Source: Acetobacteraceae bacterium (GTDB lineage: Bacteria; Pseudomonadota; Alphaproteobacteria; Acetobacterales; Acetobacteraceae). From it: a stretch of DNA of 5,268 nucleotides. Both the position numbers and the translations under genes were made by a program. The stretch is from positions 1 to 5,268 of the forward strand of contig JASHVY010000058.1 in the NCBI GenBank assembly GCA_030044345.1, given 5' to 3'. This document shows positions 1 through 5,268 of the stretch, piece by piece; position 1 is the first letter of the stretch, and each line of letters opens with the position of its first letter. The notes beneath the pieces are model-generated. The model did not search any database and was not told where the DNA came from. It was given only the letters and a program-made list of their open reading frames with translations.

Positions 1-789
1 GCCAACCGCGAATATGCCGAATATCTCTATTCACGGCTGCAAAGGCATGGGTTCCTCGCCCGCGATTGCCAGCGGATGGTGAACCAGGACCGCAATGTCT
101 TCGCCGCCTGCATGGTGGCGAAAGGCGATGGCGATGCGTTGGTGACAGGCGTGACGCGCTCGGCATCCGTGTGCCTCGAGGATATCGGCCGGGCGATTGA
201 CCCCGCGCCCGGGCTTATCCCGTTCGGCCTCACGCTGATGCTCGGTGAGCGCGGCCAGACCCTCTTCGTCGCCGATACGCTGATCCATGAACGGCCCACG
301 CCCGAGCAGCTTGTCGGCATCGCCAAGGGCGCAGCCGCAGCCGCCCGGCATCTCGGCGTCGAGCCCCGGGTCGCGCTTCTCTCGCACTCAACCTTCGGCA
401 ATCCGCGCCACCCGACCGTGGACAATCTGCGCGAGACCGTCGCCATCCTCCAGCGGCTCAAGGTGGATTTCGAGCTGGATGGCGAGATGAGCCCGGATGT
501 CGCGCTCGATCCGGCTTATCGCGCGCTCTATCCCTTCTGCCGGCTGACAGACACCGCGAACGTGCTGGTGATGCCGGGGCTGCACGCGGCGCATATCGCG
601 ACCCGGCTCGCGCCCAAGCTCGGCGGCGGCTCGGTCTTCGGCCCGCTCCTGCTCGGCCTCAAGCACCCCACGCAGATCGTCCCGCTCGACGCCTCGGTGA
701 GCCAGATCGTCGATCTCGCCTGCCTCGCCGCCTATCAGGCGCTGCAGCGCGAAGCCAGGCCGGAACGCACGCGGCCGGCCGCCGGATAA
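1..789 (+). CDS. maeB: NADP-dependent malic enzyme, C-terminal phosphotransacetylase-like domain (5' end outside window)
   Basis: The frame is open from the first base, so only the last 262 residues are seen; the catalytic malic-enzyme and NAD(P)-binding domains lie off the left edge. The visible part matches the phosphate acetyltransferase-like domain that ends MaeB-type malic enzymes. Landmarks are LVTGVTRS early in the domain, a FVADTLIHERPTPEQL segment, RVALLSHSTFGNPR, DFELDGEMSPDVAL, LYPFCRLTDTANVLVMPGLHAA, and the closing GPLLLGLKHPTQIVPL and SQIVDLACLAAYQAL. MaeB oxidatively decarboxylates malate to pyruvate and CO2 in the cytoplasm, reducing NADP. In this family the tail is regarded as regulatory (acetyl-CoA type effectors) and not as an active acetyltransferase. 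A free-standing Pta is less likely because the wording of these motifs is that of MaeB. The reading frame ends in an Arg/Pro-rich tail at TAA, 18 bases before phaB, which suggests one transcript. Confidence 0.92.
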   Translation, partial: ANREYAEYLYSRLQRHGFLARDCQRMVNQDRNVFAACMVAKGDGDALVTGVTRSASVCLEDIGRAIDPAPGLIPFGLTLMLGERGQTLFVADTLIHERPTPEQLVGIAKGAAAAARHLGVEPRVALLSHSTFGNPRHPTVDNLRETVAILQRLKVDFELDGEMSPDVALDPAYRALYPFCRLTDTANVLVMPGLHAAHIATRLAPKLGGGSVFGPLLLGLKHPTQIVPLDASVSQIVDLACLAAYQALQREARPERTRPAAG

Positions 790-794
790 GAAGC

Positions 795-801
795 AGGGAG
801 G
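795..801 (+). promoter_or_regulatory. Strong Shine-Dalgarno site for phaB
   Basis: AGGGAGG lies six bases before the ATG at 808, an almost complete anti-16S match with good spacing. It fixes the phaB start. It sits in the 18-base gap after the maeB stop, which leaves no room for a separate promoter between the genes, so phaB is probably translated from the maeB transcript or from a promoter inside maeB. Confidence 0.85.
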
Positions 802-807
802 ATCATC

Positions 808-1530
808 ATGGCACGGGTTGCACTGGTCAGCGGCGGAACGCGCGGCATCGGGGCGGCGATCAGCCAGGCTCTCAAGGCGGCAGGGCGTACGGTGGTGGCC
901 AATTATGCCGCCAATGACAAGGTCGCGGAGGCTTTTGCCGCCAAGACCGGCATCGCCGTCGAACGCTTCGATGCCGCCGATTACGCGGAATGCGAGAAGG
1001 CGATCGCGCAGATCACACGCACGATGGGGCCGATCGACATCGTCGTGAACAATGCCGGCATCACCCGGGATTCGACGCTGATGCGGATGAGCCGCGAGAT
1101 GTGGGATGCGGTGATCGATACCAATCTCGGCTCCTGCTTCAATCTCTGCAAGCTCACCTTCGAGGGGATGCGCGAGCGAAAATTTGGACGCATCGTCAAT
1201 ATCGGCAGCATCAACGGCCAGGCCGGCCAGTACGGACAGGTGAACTACGCCGCGGCGAAGTCCGGCATCCACGGCTTCACCAAGGCGCTGGCGCAGGAAG
1301 GTGCCCGCTATGGGATCACGGTGAATGCGGTCGCCCCCGGCTATGTCGATACCGACATGGTGCGGGCGGTGCCGGAGGATGTGCTGCAGAAGATCATCGC
1401 TCGCATTCCGGTCGGCAGGCTCGGGCATGCGGAGGATATCGCGCGCGGCGTCGTGTTCCTCACAGCCGACGAAGCGGACTTCATCACCGGCTCGACTTTG
1501 TCGATCAATGGCGGGCAGCACATGTATTGA
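808..1530 (+). CDS. phaB: Acetoacetyl-CoA reductase (NADPH-dependent, SDR family)
   Basis: A complete 240-residue classical short-chain dehydrogenase/reductase, the usual length for PhaB. It reduces acetoacetyl-CoA to (R)-3-hydroxybutyryl-CoA with NADPH in the cytoplasm, the second step of polyhydroxybutyrate synthesis. The nucleotide-binding loop is VSGGTRGIG at residues 7-15, NNAG is at 81-84, and the catalytic set is Asn106, Ser134, Tyr147 and Lys151 (YAAAK). The segments RKFGRIVNIGSINGQAGQYGQVNY and GYVDTDMVRAVP, and the end STLSINGGQHMY, are typical of PhaB and separate it from FabG, which is otherwise the main alternative. The start is supported by the AGGGAGG site. No phaA (thiolase) or phaC (synthase) is in the window, so the polymer role rests on family resemblance. 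It faces the lipid-transport operon convergently; I saw no convincing terminator in the 39-base gap. Confidence 0.93.
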   Translation: MARVALVSGGTRGIGAAISQALKAAGRTVVANYAANDKVAEAFAAKTGIAVERFDAADYAECEKAIAQITRTMGPIDIVVNNAGITRDSTLMRMSREMWDAVIDTNLGSCFNLCKLTFEGMRERKFGRIVNIGSINGQAGQYGQVNYAAAKSGIHGFTKALAQEGARYGITVNAVAPGYVDTDMVRAVPEDVLQKIIARIPVGRLGHAEDIARGVVFLTADEADFITGSTLSINGGQHMY

Positions 1531-1569
1531 TGAGGACTGGGAGCTGAAGATTGGGGCCCCGTCCCGGCC

Positions 1570-2178
1570 TCATGCAAAAGGGCCGAGAGCCGCTTCGATT
1601 TTGCGAAAGACGGCGGCCAGCGCTGCCAGTTGGGCATTGACCGCCGCCTCCGGATCTTGGCCCGCGAGCGGTGCCGTCGCGGTCTCGGTCGCCTGGAGCA
1701 GAACGCGCGGGGTGAGTGAGCGGGTCGCAAGCAGCACGATCGAGAGCGAGGCGACCGCGCGGCCGGCGGCCGGTTCCGACCAGAGCGCCAGCAGCGCGGG
1801 CTCGAGCGTGAGGTCCGCATCGGCGAGGCTGCCGGGCGCGAGCACCGCGGCGAACATCCCCGATTGAGCGAGGAACTGGGTGAGCGACGCCCCGACGCCA
1901 TCCGCCGGCGGCACCGCCCAGCGATTGTAGAAGCTGGCGGTCATCGTGCCGTCGGGGCCAAGTGTCTGCAATCCCCGATCGCCGAGCCCGGGAGCGGCCA
2001 GCGTGCTGCGAACGAGCAGCACCTTGCGCCCTCGCCGCACCGGTCCGGGACTGTCGGCCTCCGGTTCCGGGGATACCGTGAGCGCCCAGTCCTGCCGCGC
2101 CACGTACGGCCGCTCGAGGGCCGAGGCGCAACCGGCGAGCGCGAGCGGCAGGCCGAGCAGGCAGAGACGGCGCCTCAT
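1570..2178 (-). CDS. PqiC-like auxiliary lipoprotein of an Mla/MCE-type lipid ABC transporter
   Basis: A 202-residue protein beginning MRRRLCLLGLPLALAGC: positively charged start, hydrophobic stretch and a lipobox LAGC with the lipidated cysteine at residue 17. Residue 18 is Ala and not Asp, so by the enterobacterial sorting rule it would go to the outer membrane. The body (KVLLVRSTLAAPGLGDRGLQTL, then a Tyr/Trp-containing MTASFYNRWAVPPADGVGASLTQFLAQSG block, then an Ala-rich helix near the end) resembles the ABC-transport auxiliary lipoprotein family (PqiC/DUF330), whose members pair with MCE proteins. The ATG at 2178 is chosen because it overlaps the mlaD stop by four bases (ATGA) and gives a complete lipoprotein signal; the frame extends further upstream but only as a shadow of mlaD. 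Last gene of the operon. Its likely job is the outer-membrane end of the lipid path. Family assignment is by pattern, the lipoprotein nature is directly visible. Confidence 0.85.
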   Translation of the reverse strand: MRRRLCLLGLPLALAGCASALERPYVARQDWALTVSPEPEADSPGPVRRGRKVLLVRSTLAAPGLGDRGLQTLGPDGTMTASFYNRWAVPPADGVGASLTQFLAQSGMFAAVLAPGSLADADLTLEPALLALWSEPAAGRAVASLSIVLLATRSLTPRVLLQATETATAPLAGQDPEAAVNAQLAALAAVFRKIEAALGPFA

Positions 2179-3203
2179 CGCCCGTCCGCGCGTGAACGCG
2201 GTGGCGGCCCGCCGAAAATCGTGCCGGCCGGGTAGCTGCGAAGCTCGTCGGTGGTGTCGCGAAGATTGCCGGCCGTGGCTTGCAGATCGGCAAGGATGCT
2301 GGTCATGCGCCGCTCGAGCTCTGCGGTCGCGGCATCGGTGCGATCGGCGGTCGCCGAGAGCGCGGCGATGAGCGGGGGCAATGCGCGGGCGGCAATGGCA
2401 AGCTCGTCCACCGCATGGTTCGCGTTTGTCAGCAGCGCGCGGGTCTGCCCGCTTGCCACGATATTGCCGGCGGCGTCGCTGGTCTTGCGCAGGCTGGCGC
2501 TGAGGGCGGGAAGATCGGCCTTGCCGATGCTGTCCCTGAGACTGCTGAGCAAGGCGGTTGCGGCCGCGAGCGTCTGGTGGGCATCCCCGTTCGTCAATTG
2601 CTTCTCGAGCGTCTGAGTGAGGCCGAGCAATCCGGCCGCGATCGCTTTGAAATTGATCTGCTGCAACTGGCTCGCGAGCGCCTCGGCCGCGCTCTGCACC
2701 TGGGCGAAGGTGCTCGGCATCGAAGGGATGTAGGGGTAGACCGGGGTCCACGGCACCGCCTGGGCGGGGTACTGCGCCGGATCAACGAAATCGAGGGAAA
2801 GGTAGCTGATGCCGGTGATGCCCTGCGAGGCGATCCGGGCGCGCAGGCCGACCGTGACCGCCTTTTTGATGTCGTCGGGTGTCAGCGCCCGGCCGATCTT
2901 CCGCGGATTGACGACGAAGCGGACATAGACGAGGCGGTAGGTGGTACGACGGATATCCACCGGCATGCCCCCGCCATATTCCGCGGTGACGAGCCCGATC
3001 TCATTGACGCGGCCGAGCGTGACGCCGAGGTAATTGACCGGCGCGCCGACATCGAGCCCCTGCACCGATTCGGGGAAATAGGTCTCGAGCTCGACGCCGT
3101 TGCTGAAATTGTTGCCGCTGAGGAAGAGCACGAGCCCGACGATCGCGCCCGTACCCAAAAGGACGAGCAGGCCGACGCGCAGAAAGATCCCGCGTCCGGT
3201 CAT
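2175..3203 (-). CDS. MlaD-like MCE-domain substrate-binding protein, long form
   Basis: 342 residues from the ATG at 3203. One N-terminal membrane anchor (about residues 6-28, FLRVGLLVLLGTGAIVGLVLFL), then a single MCE domain (about 36-140) with the family signature VQGLDVGAPVNYLGVTLGRV and, near its end, QGITGISYLSLDF. Between these lies an insert of roughly 30 residues (RTTYRLVYVRFVVN to DDIKKAV). The remaining 200 residues are Ala/Leu-rich, predicted largely helical, ending in a Pro/Arg-rich tail. MCE proteins of this kind form periplasmic oligomeric rings anchored in the inner membrane that pass lipids to or from the MlaE-type permease. Classic E. coli MlaD is only about 180 residues, so this is the extended type with a helical C-terminal part. 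It overlaps the ATPase stop by one base (TGATG); a GTG one codon upstream (3206) is the alternative start. Its stop overlaps the lipoprotein ATG. Confidence 0.9.
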   Translation of the reverse strand: MTGRGIFLRVGLLVLLGTGAIVGLVLFLSGNNFSNGVELETYFPESVQGLDVGAPVNYLGVTLGRVNEIGLVTAEYGGGMPVDIRRTTYRLVYVRFVVNPRKIGRALTPDDIKKAVTVGLRARIASQGITGISYLSLDFVDPAQYPAQAVPWTPVYPYIPSMPSTFAQVQSAAEALASQLQQINFKAIAAGLLGLTQTLEKQLTNGDAHQTLAAATALLSSLRDSIGKADLPALSASLRKTSDAAGNIVASGQTRALLTNANHAVDELAIAARALPPLIAALSATADRTDAATAELERRMTSILADLQATAGNLRDTTDELRSYPAGTIFGGPPPRSRADGR

Positions 3204-3949
3204 CACAAGACCTCGCGATGGAAGAAGGCATGCACCACCGGATTGGTGCTTTCCGCCCGCAGCTTCGCGGGCGGGCCTTCGGCGATCAGCCCCTGCGCTT
3301 CACGGTCGAGCATGATGCAGCGATCGGCGATGGCCATGATCGAGGCAAGCTCGTGCGTGACGACGATGAAGGTAAGGCCCAGCGTGTCACGCAGCTCGAG
3401 GATCAGCTTGTCGAGACCGGCCGAGGTGATCGGGTCGAGGCCCGCGGCCGGCTCGTCGAGGAAAAGCAGTGGCGGATCGAGCGCGAGCGCGCGGGCGATG
3501 GCGGCCCGCTTCGCCATGCCGCCGGAGATCTCCGCCGGCAGCATGTCCGCCGCGTCGGCAAGCCCGACCAGGCCGAGCTTCGTCCGCGCCACCACCGTGC
3601 GTGCCGGCGGCGGCAGATCGGTATAGATCTCGATCGGCACCATGACGTTTTCGAGTAGGGTCATCGAACCGAAAAGAGCGCCCGACTGGAACATAACGCC
3701 AATCCGCGGCAGCACCAGGCTGCGCTCGCGCGCCATGTCATGGCCCAGCACCTCGATGCGCCCCGCGCTCGGCTCATGCAGCCCGATCAATTGCTTCATC
3801 AGGGTCGATTTGCCGCAGCCGGAGCCGCCGAGAATCACGAACACCTCCTTCTCCGCGACGGTGAAGGAGACGTCGCGGAAGATCGTGCGGGTGCCGAAGC
3901 GCTGCGCGACATTTTCGGCCCGGATGACCGTCTCTCTTTCCGTGCTCAC
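3203..3949 (-). CDS. MlaF-like ATPase of a lipid ABC transporter
   Basis: A 248-residue ABC ATPase with every expected motif: Walker A GGSGCGKS at residues 41-48, Q-loop Gln88 (GVMFQSGALF), signature ISGGM at 141-145, Walker B LLFLDE at 161-166, D-loop around AGLDP, and the switch His199 (VVTHE). The signature reading SGGM with MAKRAAIARAL after it, and the FQSGALFGSMTLLENVMVPI segment, are characteristic of the MlaF branch rather than of importers for small solutes. It acts at the cytoplasmic face of the inner membrane, driving lipid movement through the MlaE-like permease. The start is a GTG at 3949 that overlaps the permease stop (GTGA), with no strong ribosome binding site, which points to translational coupling. 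The stop overlaps the start of the MCE gene. Confidence 0.94.
   Translation of the reverse strand: MSTERETVIRAENVAQRFGTRTIFRDVSFTVAEKEVFVILGGSGCGKSTLMKQLIGLHEPSAGRIEVLGHDMARERSLVLPRIGVMFQSGALFGSMTLLENVMVPIEIYTDLPPPARTVVARTKLGLVGLADAADMLPAEISGGMAKRAAIARALALDPPLLFLDEPAAGLDPITSAGLDKLILELRDTLGLTFIVVTHELASIMAIADRCIMLDREAQGLIAEGPPAKLRAESTNPVVHAFFHREVL
3211..3214 (-). promoter_or_regulatory. Shine-Dalgarno site that decides the mlaD-like start
   Basis: GAGG on the minus strand lies seven bases before the ATG at 3203 but only four before the adjacent GTG at 3206. The spacing favours ATG. The site is inside the 3' end of the upstream ATPase gene, as expected for translational coupling. Confidence 0.55.
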
Positions 3950-5100
3950 AGGTCGAGCCGGTAGAAGATGAGCGCGAAAATACCGTCGAGCGCGATGGTC
4001 GCAACGATGCCGCCGACCACGGCGGCCGTGGTGGAGACGCCCACCGCCCGTGGCCCCTGGCCGGTGGTAAGCCCACGGTTGCAGCCGATCGCCGCGACCA
4101 CGGCGGCGAAGCAGAGTGCCTTGAAAAGACCACCCCAGAAGTCGGTCAGGGTCGCGGCACTCTGCACCTGGCGCAGGATCGCCGCCAGCGGAAAGCCGAA
4201 GATCTCCAGCACCACCGTCATCCCGGCCAGTCCGGCGATCTCGAGCCCGATCGTCAGCATCGGCATCACCAAGACGGCCGCGATCAGCCGCGGCAGCACC
4301 AGCATGGTCACCGGGTCGAGGCCCATGGTCGAAAGCGCGTCGATCTCCTCATTGACTTTCATCGTGCCGATTTCGGCGGCAAAGGCCGAAGCGGTCCGGC
4401 CGGAGAGGATGACGGCGGCGAGCAGCGGCCCAAGCTCGCGCAAAAGGCCGATCGCGACGAGATTGGCGACGTAGATCACCGCCCCGAAGGCCTGCATCGG
4501 CACCGCCGACTGGAAGGCGAGAATGAGCCCGATCAGGAAGCCGAGCAGGAAGATCAGCGGCATCGCGCGAACGCCGGCCTGGTCCGCCACCGCGAAAAGA
4601 TCGCCAGGGCGCAGCATCCTGAGCCGCCGCGGCACCAGGATCGCGGCAAGCACCGTCTCGCCGAGGAAGGCGATGCCGTTGGCGGCCGCGCCGAGCCCGT
4701 CCTTGACCGGATGAAACATCGGCCCCCAGGCTCGTTTTGGCGCCGGCCGGGACGGGGGCAGGGCCAGGCGCACGCGGTCGAGCAGGGTGTGCAGATTCTC
4801 TGCTTCCCCGGCGAGCCGGGCGGGCTCGCCATGCGCATTCTCGGCGGCAACCAGCAGGGTGGCGCCGGCCGTGTCGCAGAACGAGACGGCGGAGAGGTCA
4901 TAGAGCAGCGATTTCCCCTTCGCCCGGGAAGCTGCTTTCAGGGTTGGCGTCCAAAGCCGCGCCACACCATCCGCATCCAGCCGGCCGGAAAAGGCGAGGG
5001 TGATGCCCCCCGCGCGCTCCACGCGCTCGAGCCTTGCCGCGTCCGCCTTGTCACGGCCGGATCGCAGCATCACGTCCGACCCCGGATGCAGGGGCCTCAT
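3946..5100 (-). CDS. MlaE-like lipid ABC transporter permease with N-terminal STAS domain
   Basis: 384 residues in two parts. Residues about 23-115 look like a STAS (MlaB-type) domain: ITLAFSGRLDADGVARLW, then the core LLYDLSAVSFCDTAGATLLVAA with DTAG at 76-79. Residues about 130-384 are an MlaE permease: a PLIFLLGFLIGLILAFQSA membrane segment, RELGPLLAAVILSGRTASAFAAEIGTMKVNEEIDAL (the EIDAL region at 252-256 that faces the ATPase), GLDPVTMLVLPRLIA, and a late segment IGCNRGLTTGQGPRAVGVSTTAAVV typical of the family. It forms the inner-membrane channel of a lipid transporter together with the MlaF-like ATPase and the MCE protein. In E. coli the STAS protein MlaB is separate and binds MlaF; here it is fused. 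The start is uncertain: ATG 5100 gives this length but sits against a hairpin and lacks a good ribosome binding site; ATG 5070 (residue 11) would remove only unconserved residues. Confidence 0.93.
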   Translation of the reverse strand: MRPLHPGSDVMLRSGRDKADAARLERVERAGGITLAFSGRLDADGVARLWTPTLKAASRAKGKSLLYDLSAVSFCDTAGATLLVAAENAHGEPARLAGEAENLHTLLDRVRLALPPSRPAPKRAWGPMFHPVKDGLGAAANGIAFLGETVLAAILVPRRLRMLRPGDLFAVADQAGVRAMPLIFLLGFLIGLILAFQSAVPMQAFGAVIYVANLVAIGLLRELGPLLAAVILSGRTASAFAAEIGTMKVNEEIDALSTMGLDPVTMLVLPRLIAAVLVMPMLTIGLEIAGLAGMTVVLEIFGFPLAAILRQVQSAATLTDFWGGLFKALCFAAVVAAIGCNRGLTTGQGPRAVGVSTTAAVVGGIVATIALDGIFALIFYRLDL

Positions 5101-5148
5101 GTCCCGATTCCGAAGTCCGTCGCATTGGAATGCGGACGGAATCGGGAC
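5101..5148. repeat. Imperfect inverted repeat (hairpin) directly upstream of the mlaE-like start
   Basis: Outer arms GTCCCGATTCCG (5101-5112) and CGGAATCGGGAC (5137-5148) are perfectly complementary over 12 bases. Inner arms CGCATT (5121-5126) and AATGCG (5129-5134) pair again, separated by a GG, with unequal bulges between the two stems. The repeat ends exactly where the annotated mlaE ATG begins, so in mRNA from the minus strand the bases just before the AUG would be in the stem. It could be a protein-binding operator, an RNA structure, or a small palindromic intergenic element. It does not look like a terminator for a known gene, since none reads into it. Confidence 0.8.
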
Positions 5149-5150
5149 AC

Positions 5151-5179
5151 TTGCTCTTTGTTTTCAGGGGCCTGCTTAT
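5151..5179 (+). promoter_or_regulatory. Possible weak promoter for a divergent gene
   Basis: TTGCTC (5151-5156) and GCTTAT (5174-5179) are 17 bases apart, the usual spacing for a sigma-70-type promoter, but both boxes match poorly and the call rests on position: a T-rich stretch between the hairpin and the possible start at 5230. Low confidence. Confidence 0.2.
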
Positions 5180-5189
5180 CCTCTCCGTG

Positions 5190-5206
5190 CGTCGCGATAT
5201 GCGACG
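5190..5206. repeat. Short perfect palindrome with 5-base centre
   Basis: CGTCGC (5190-5195), GATAT, GCGACG (5201-5206). The symmetry and size are those of a binding site for a dimeric repressor or activator. It lies between the hairpin and the possible divergent start, and its right half is part of the ATGCGACG motif described in the next entry. Function is unknown. Confidence 0.5.
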
Positions 5207-5214
5207 AACTTCGG
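5199..5214 (+). repeat. Inverted copy of the 16-base motif found in the hairpin
   Basis: ATGCGACGAACTTCGG here matches, with one mismatch, the reverse complement of 5110-5125 (ATGCGACGGACTTCGG). A third, looser relative, ATGCGGACGGAATCGG, is on the plus strand at 5130-5145 (10 of 16 identical without gaps). The first pair is separated by 73 bases and faces inward. The match is well above chance for so short a region and suggests a repeated protein-binding site. Confidence 0.6.
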
Positions 5215-5229
5215 GGGCAGGACACGAGC

Positions 5230-5268
5230 ATGCCAGGCGATAGGGGATGGAGGAGGCCGAAGGGGCCG
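5230..5268 (+). CDS. Possible start of a divergent gene, cut by the right edge
   Basis: An open frame starts with ATG at 5230 and runs off the window, giving MPGDRGWRRPKGP. AGGA at 5219-5222 lies seven bases before it, a reasonable ribosome binding site. Thirteen residues are too few to identify a product; the basic, Pro/Arg-rich start is not diagnostic. A second ATG at 5247 in another frame (MEEAEGA) is an alternative. If real, the gene would be transcribed away from the lipid-transport operon and share its upstream region. Confidence 0.35.
   Translation, partial: MPGDRGWRRPKGP

Noticed and set aside
388..1521. 377-residue open frame on the minus strand opposite maeB and phaB
   Set aside because: It is a shadow of two well-supported genes in high-GC DNA; its translation is rich in Arg, His, Asp and Ala with no recognisable domain.
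1565..1585. Small hairpin (CGGCC/GGCCG) between the convergent genes as a terminator
   Set aside because: The stem is five pairs with a nine-base loop, overlaps the lipoprotein coding end, and no T-run follows directly on either strand.
1570..2751. Long version of the lipoprotein frame (393 residues) starting at 2751
   Set aside because: The first 191 residues overlap the MCE gene and look like out-of-frame translation; the ATG at 2178 gives a complete lipoprotein signal and an ATGA overlap.
2280..3626. 448-residue open frame on the plus strand opposite the MCE and ATPase genes
   Set aside because: Longer than the genes it covers, but it has no known motifs, the composition is a GC-skew artefact, and the opposite strand has unmistakable ABC and MCE motifs.
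5137..5164. Hairpin plus T-rich stretch as a rho-independent terminator on the plus strand
   Set aside because: No plus-strand gene reads into it and the T-rich stretch is broken by C and G and does not follow the stem directly.
5034..5243. 69-residue plus-strand frame crossing the mlaE-like start and the hairpin
   Set aside because: It overlaps the conserved permease gene and the repeat, and its translation has no recognisable features.

Overview
The window reads as ordinary, high-GC (about two-thirds by eye) chromosomal DNA of an alphaproteobacterium. The protein types fit a Rhodospirillales/Acetobacteraceae-like lineage: MaeB with a phosphotransacetylase-like tail, a 240-residue PhaB, and an Mla-type lipid transporter whose permease carries an N-terminal STAS domain. 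The taxonomic guess is inference from protein style only. The window is almost fully coding, with no RNA genes, insertion sequences, CRISPR arrays or signs of recent transfer.

Left part (1-1530, + strand): the C-terminal part of an NADP-type malic enzyme (maeB, cut by the left edge) is followed 18 bases later by a complete acetoacetyl-CoA reductase (phaB) with a strong ribosome binding site. The two are probably co-transcribed. MaeB makes pyruvate and NADPH from malate. PhaB uses NADPH to make (R)-3-hydroxybutyryl-CoA for polyhydroxybutyrate, so the pair could link NADPH supply to storage-polymer synthesis.

Middle and right (1570-5100, - strand, convergent with phaB across a 39-base gap): a compact four-gene operon for lipid traffic between the inner and outer membranes. 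In transcription order it holds an MlaE-like permease with fused STAS domain, an MlaF-like ATPase, a long MlaD-like MCE substrate-binding protein, and a PqiC-like outer-membrane lipoprotein. Every junction overlaps by 1 to 4 bases, so the four are probably translationally coupled. No separate mlaB or mlaC is present inside the operon: the STAS domain takes the place of MlaB, and the lipoprotein is the candidate outer-membrane-side partner.

Right edge (5101-5268): upstream of the operon lies a short non-coding stretch with an imperfect hairpin directly against the annotated mlaE start, a related 16-base motif about 75 bases further out in inverted orientation, and a small perfect palindrome. 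It may end with the first codons of a divergent gene starting at 5230. This is the only part of the window with structure that the genes do not explain. I did not find a convincing new biological system here.
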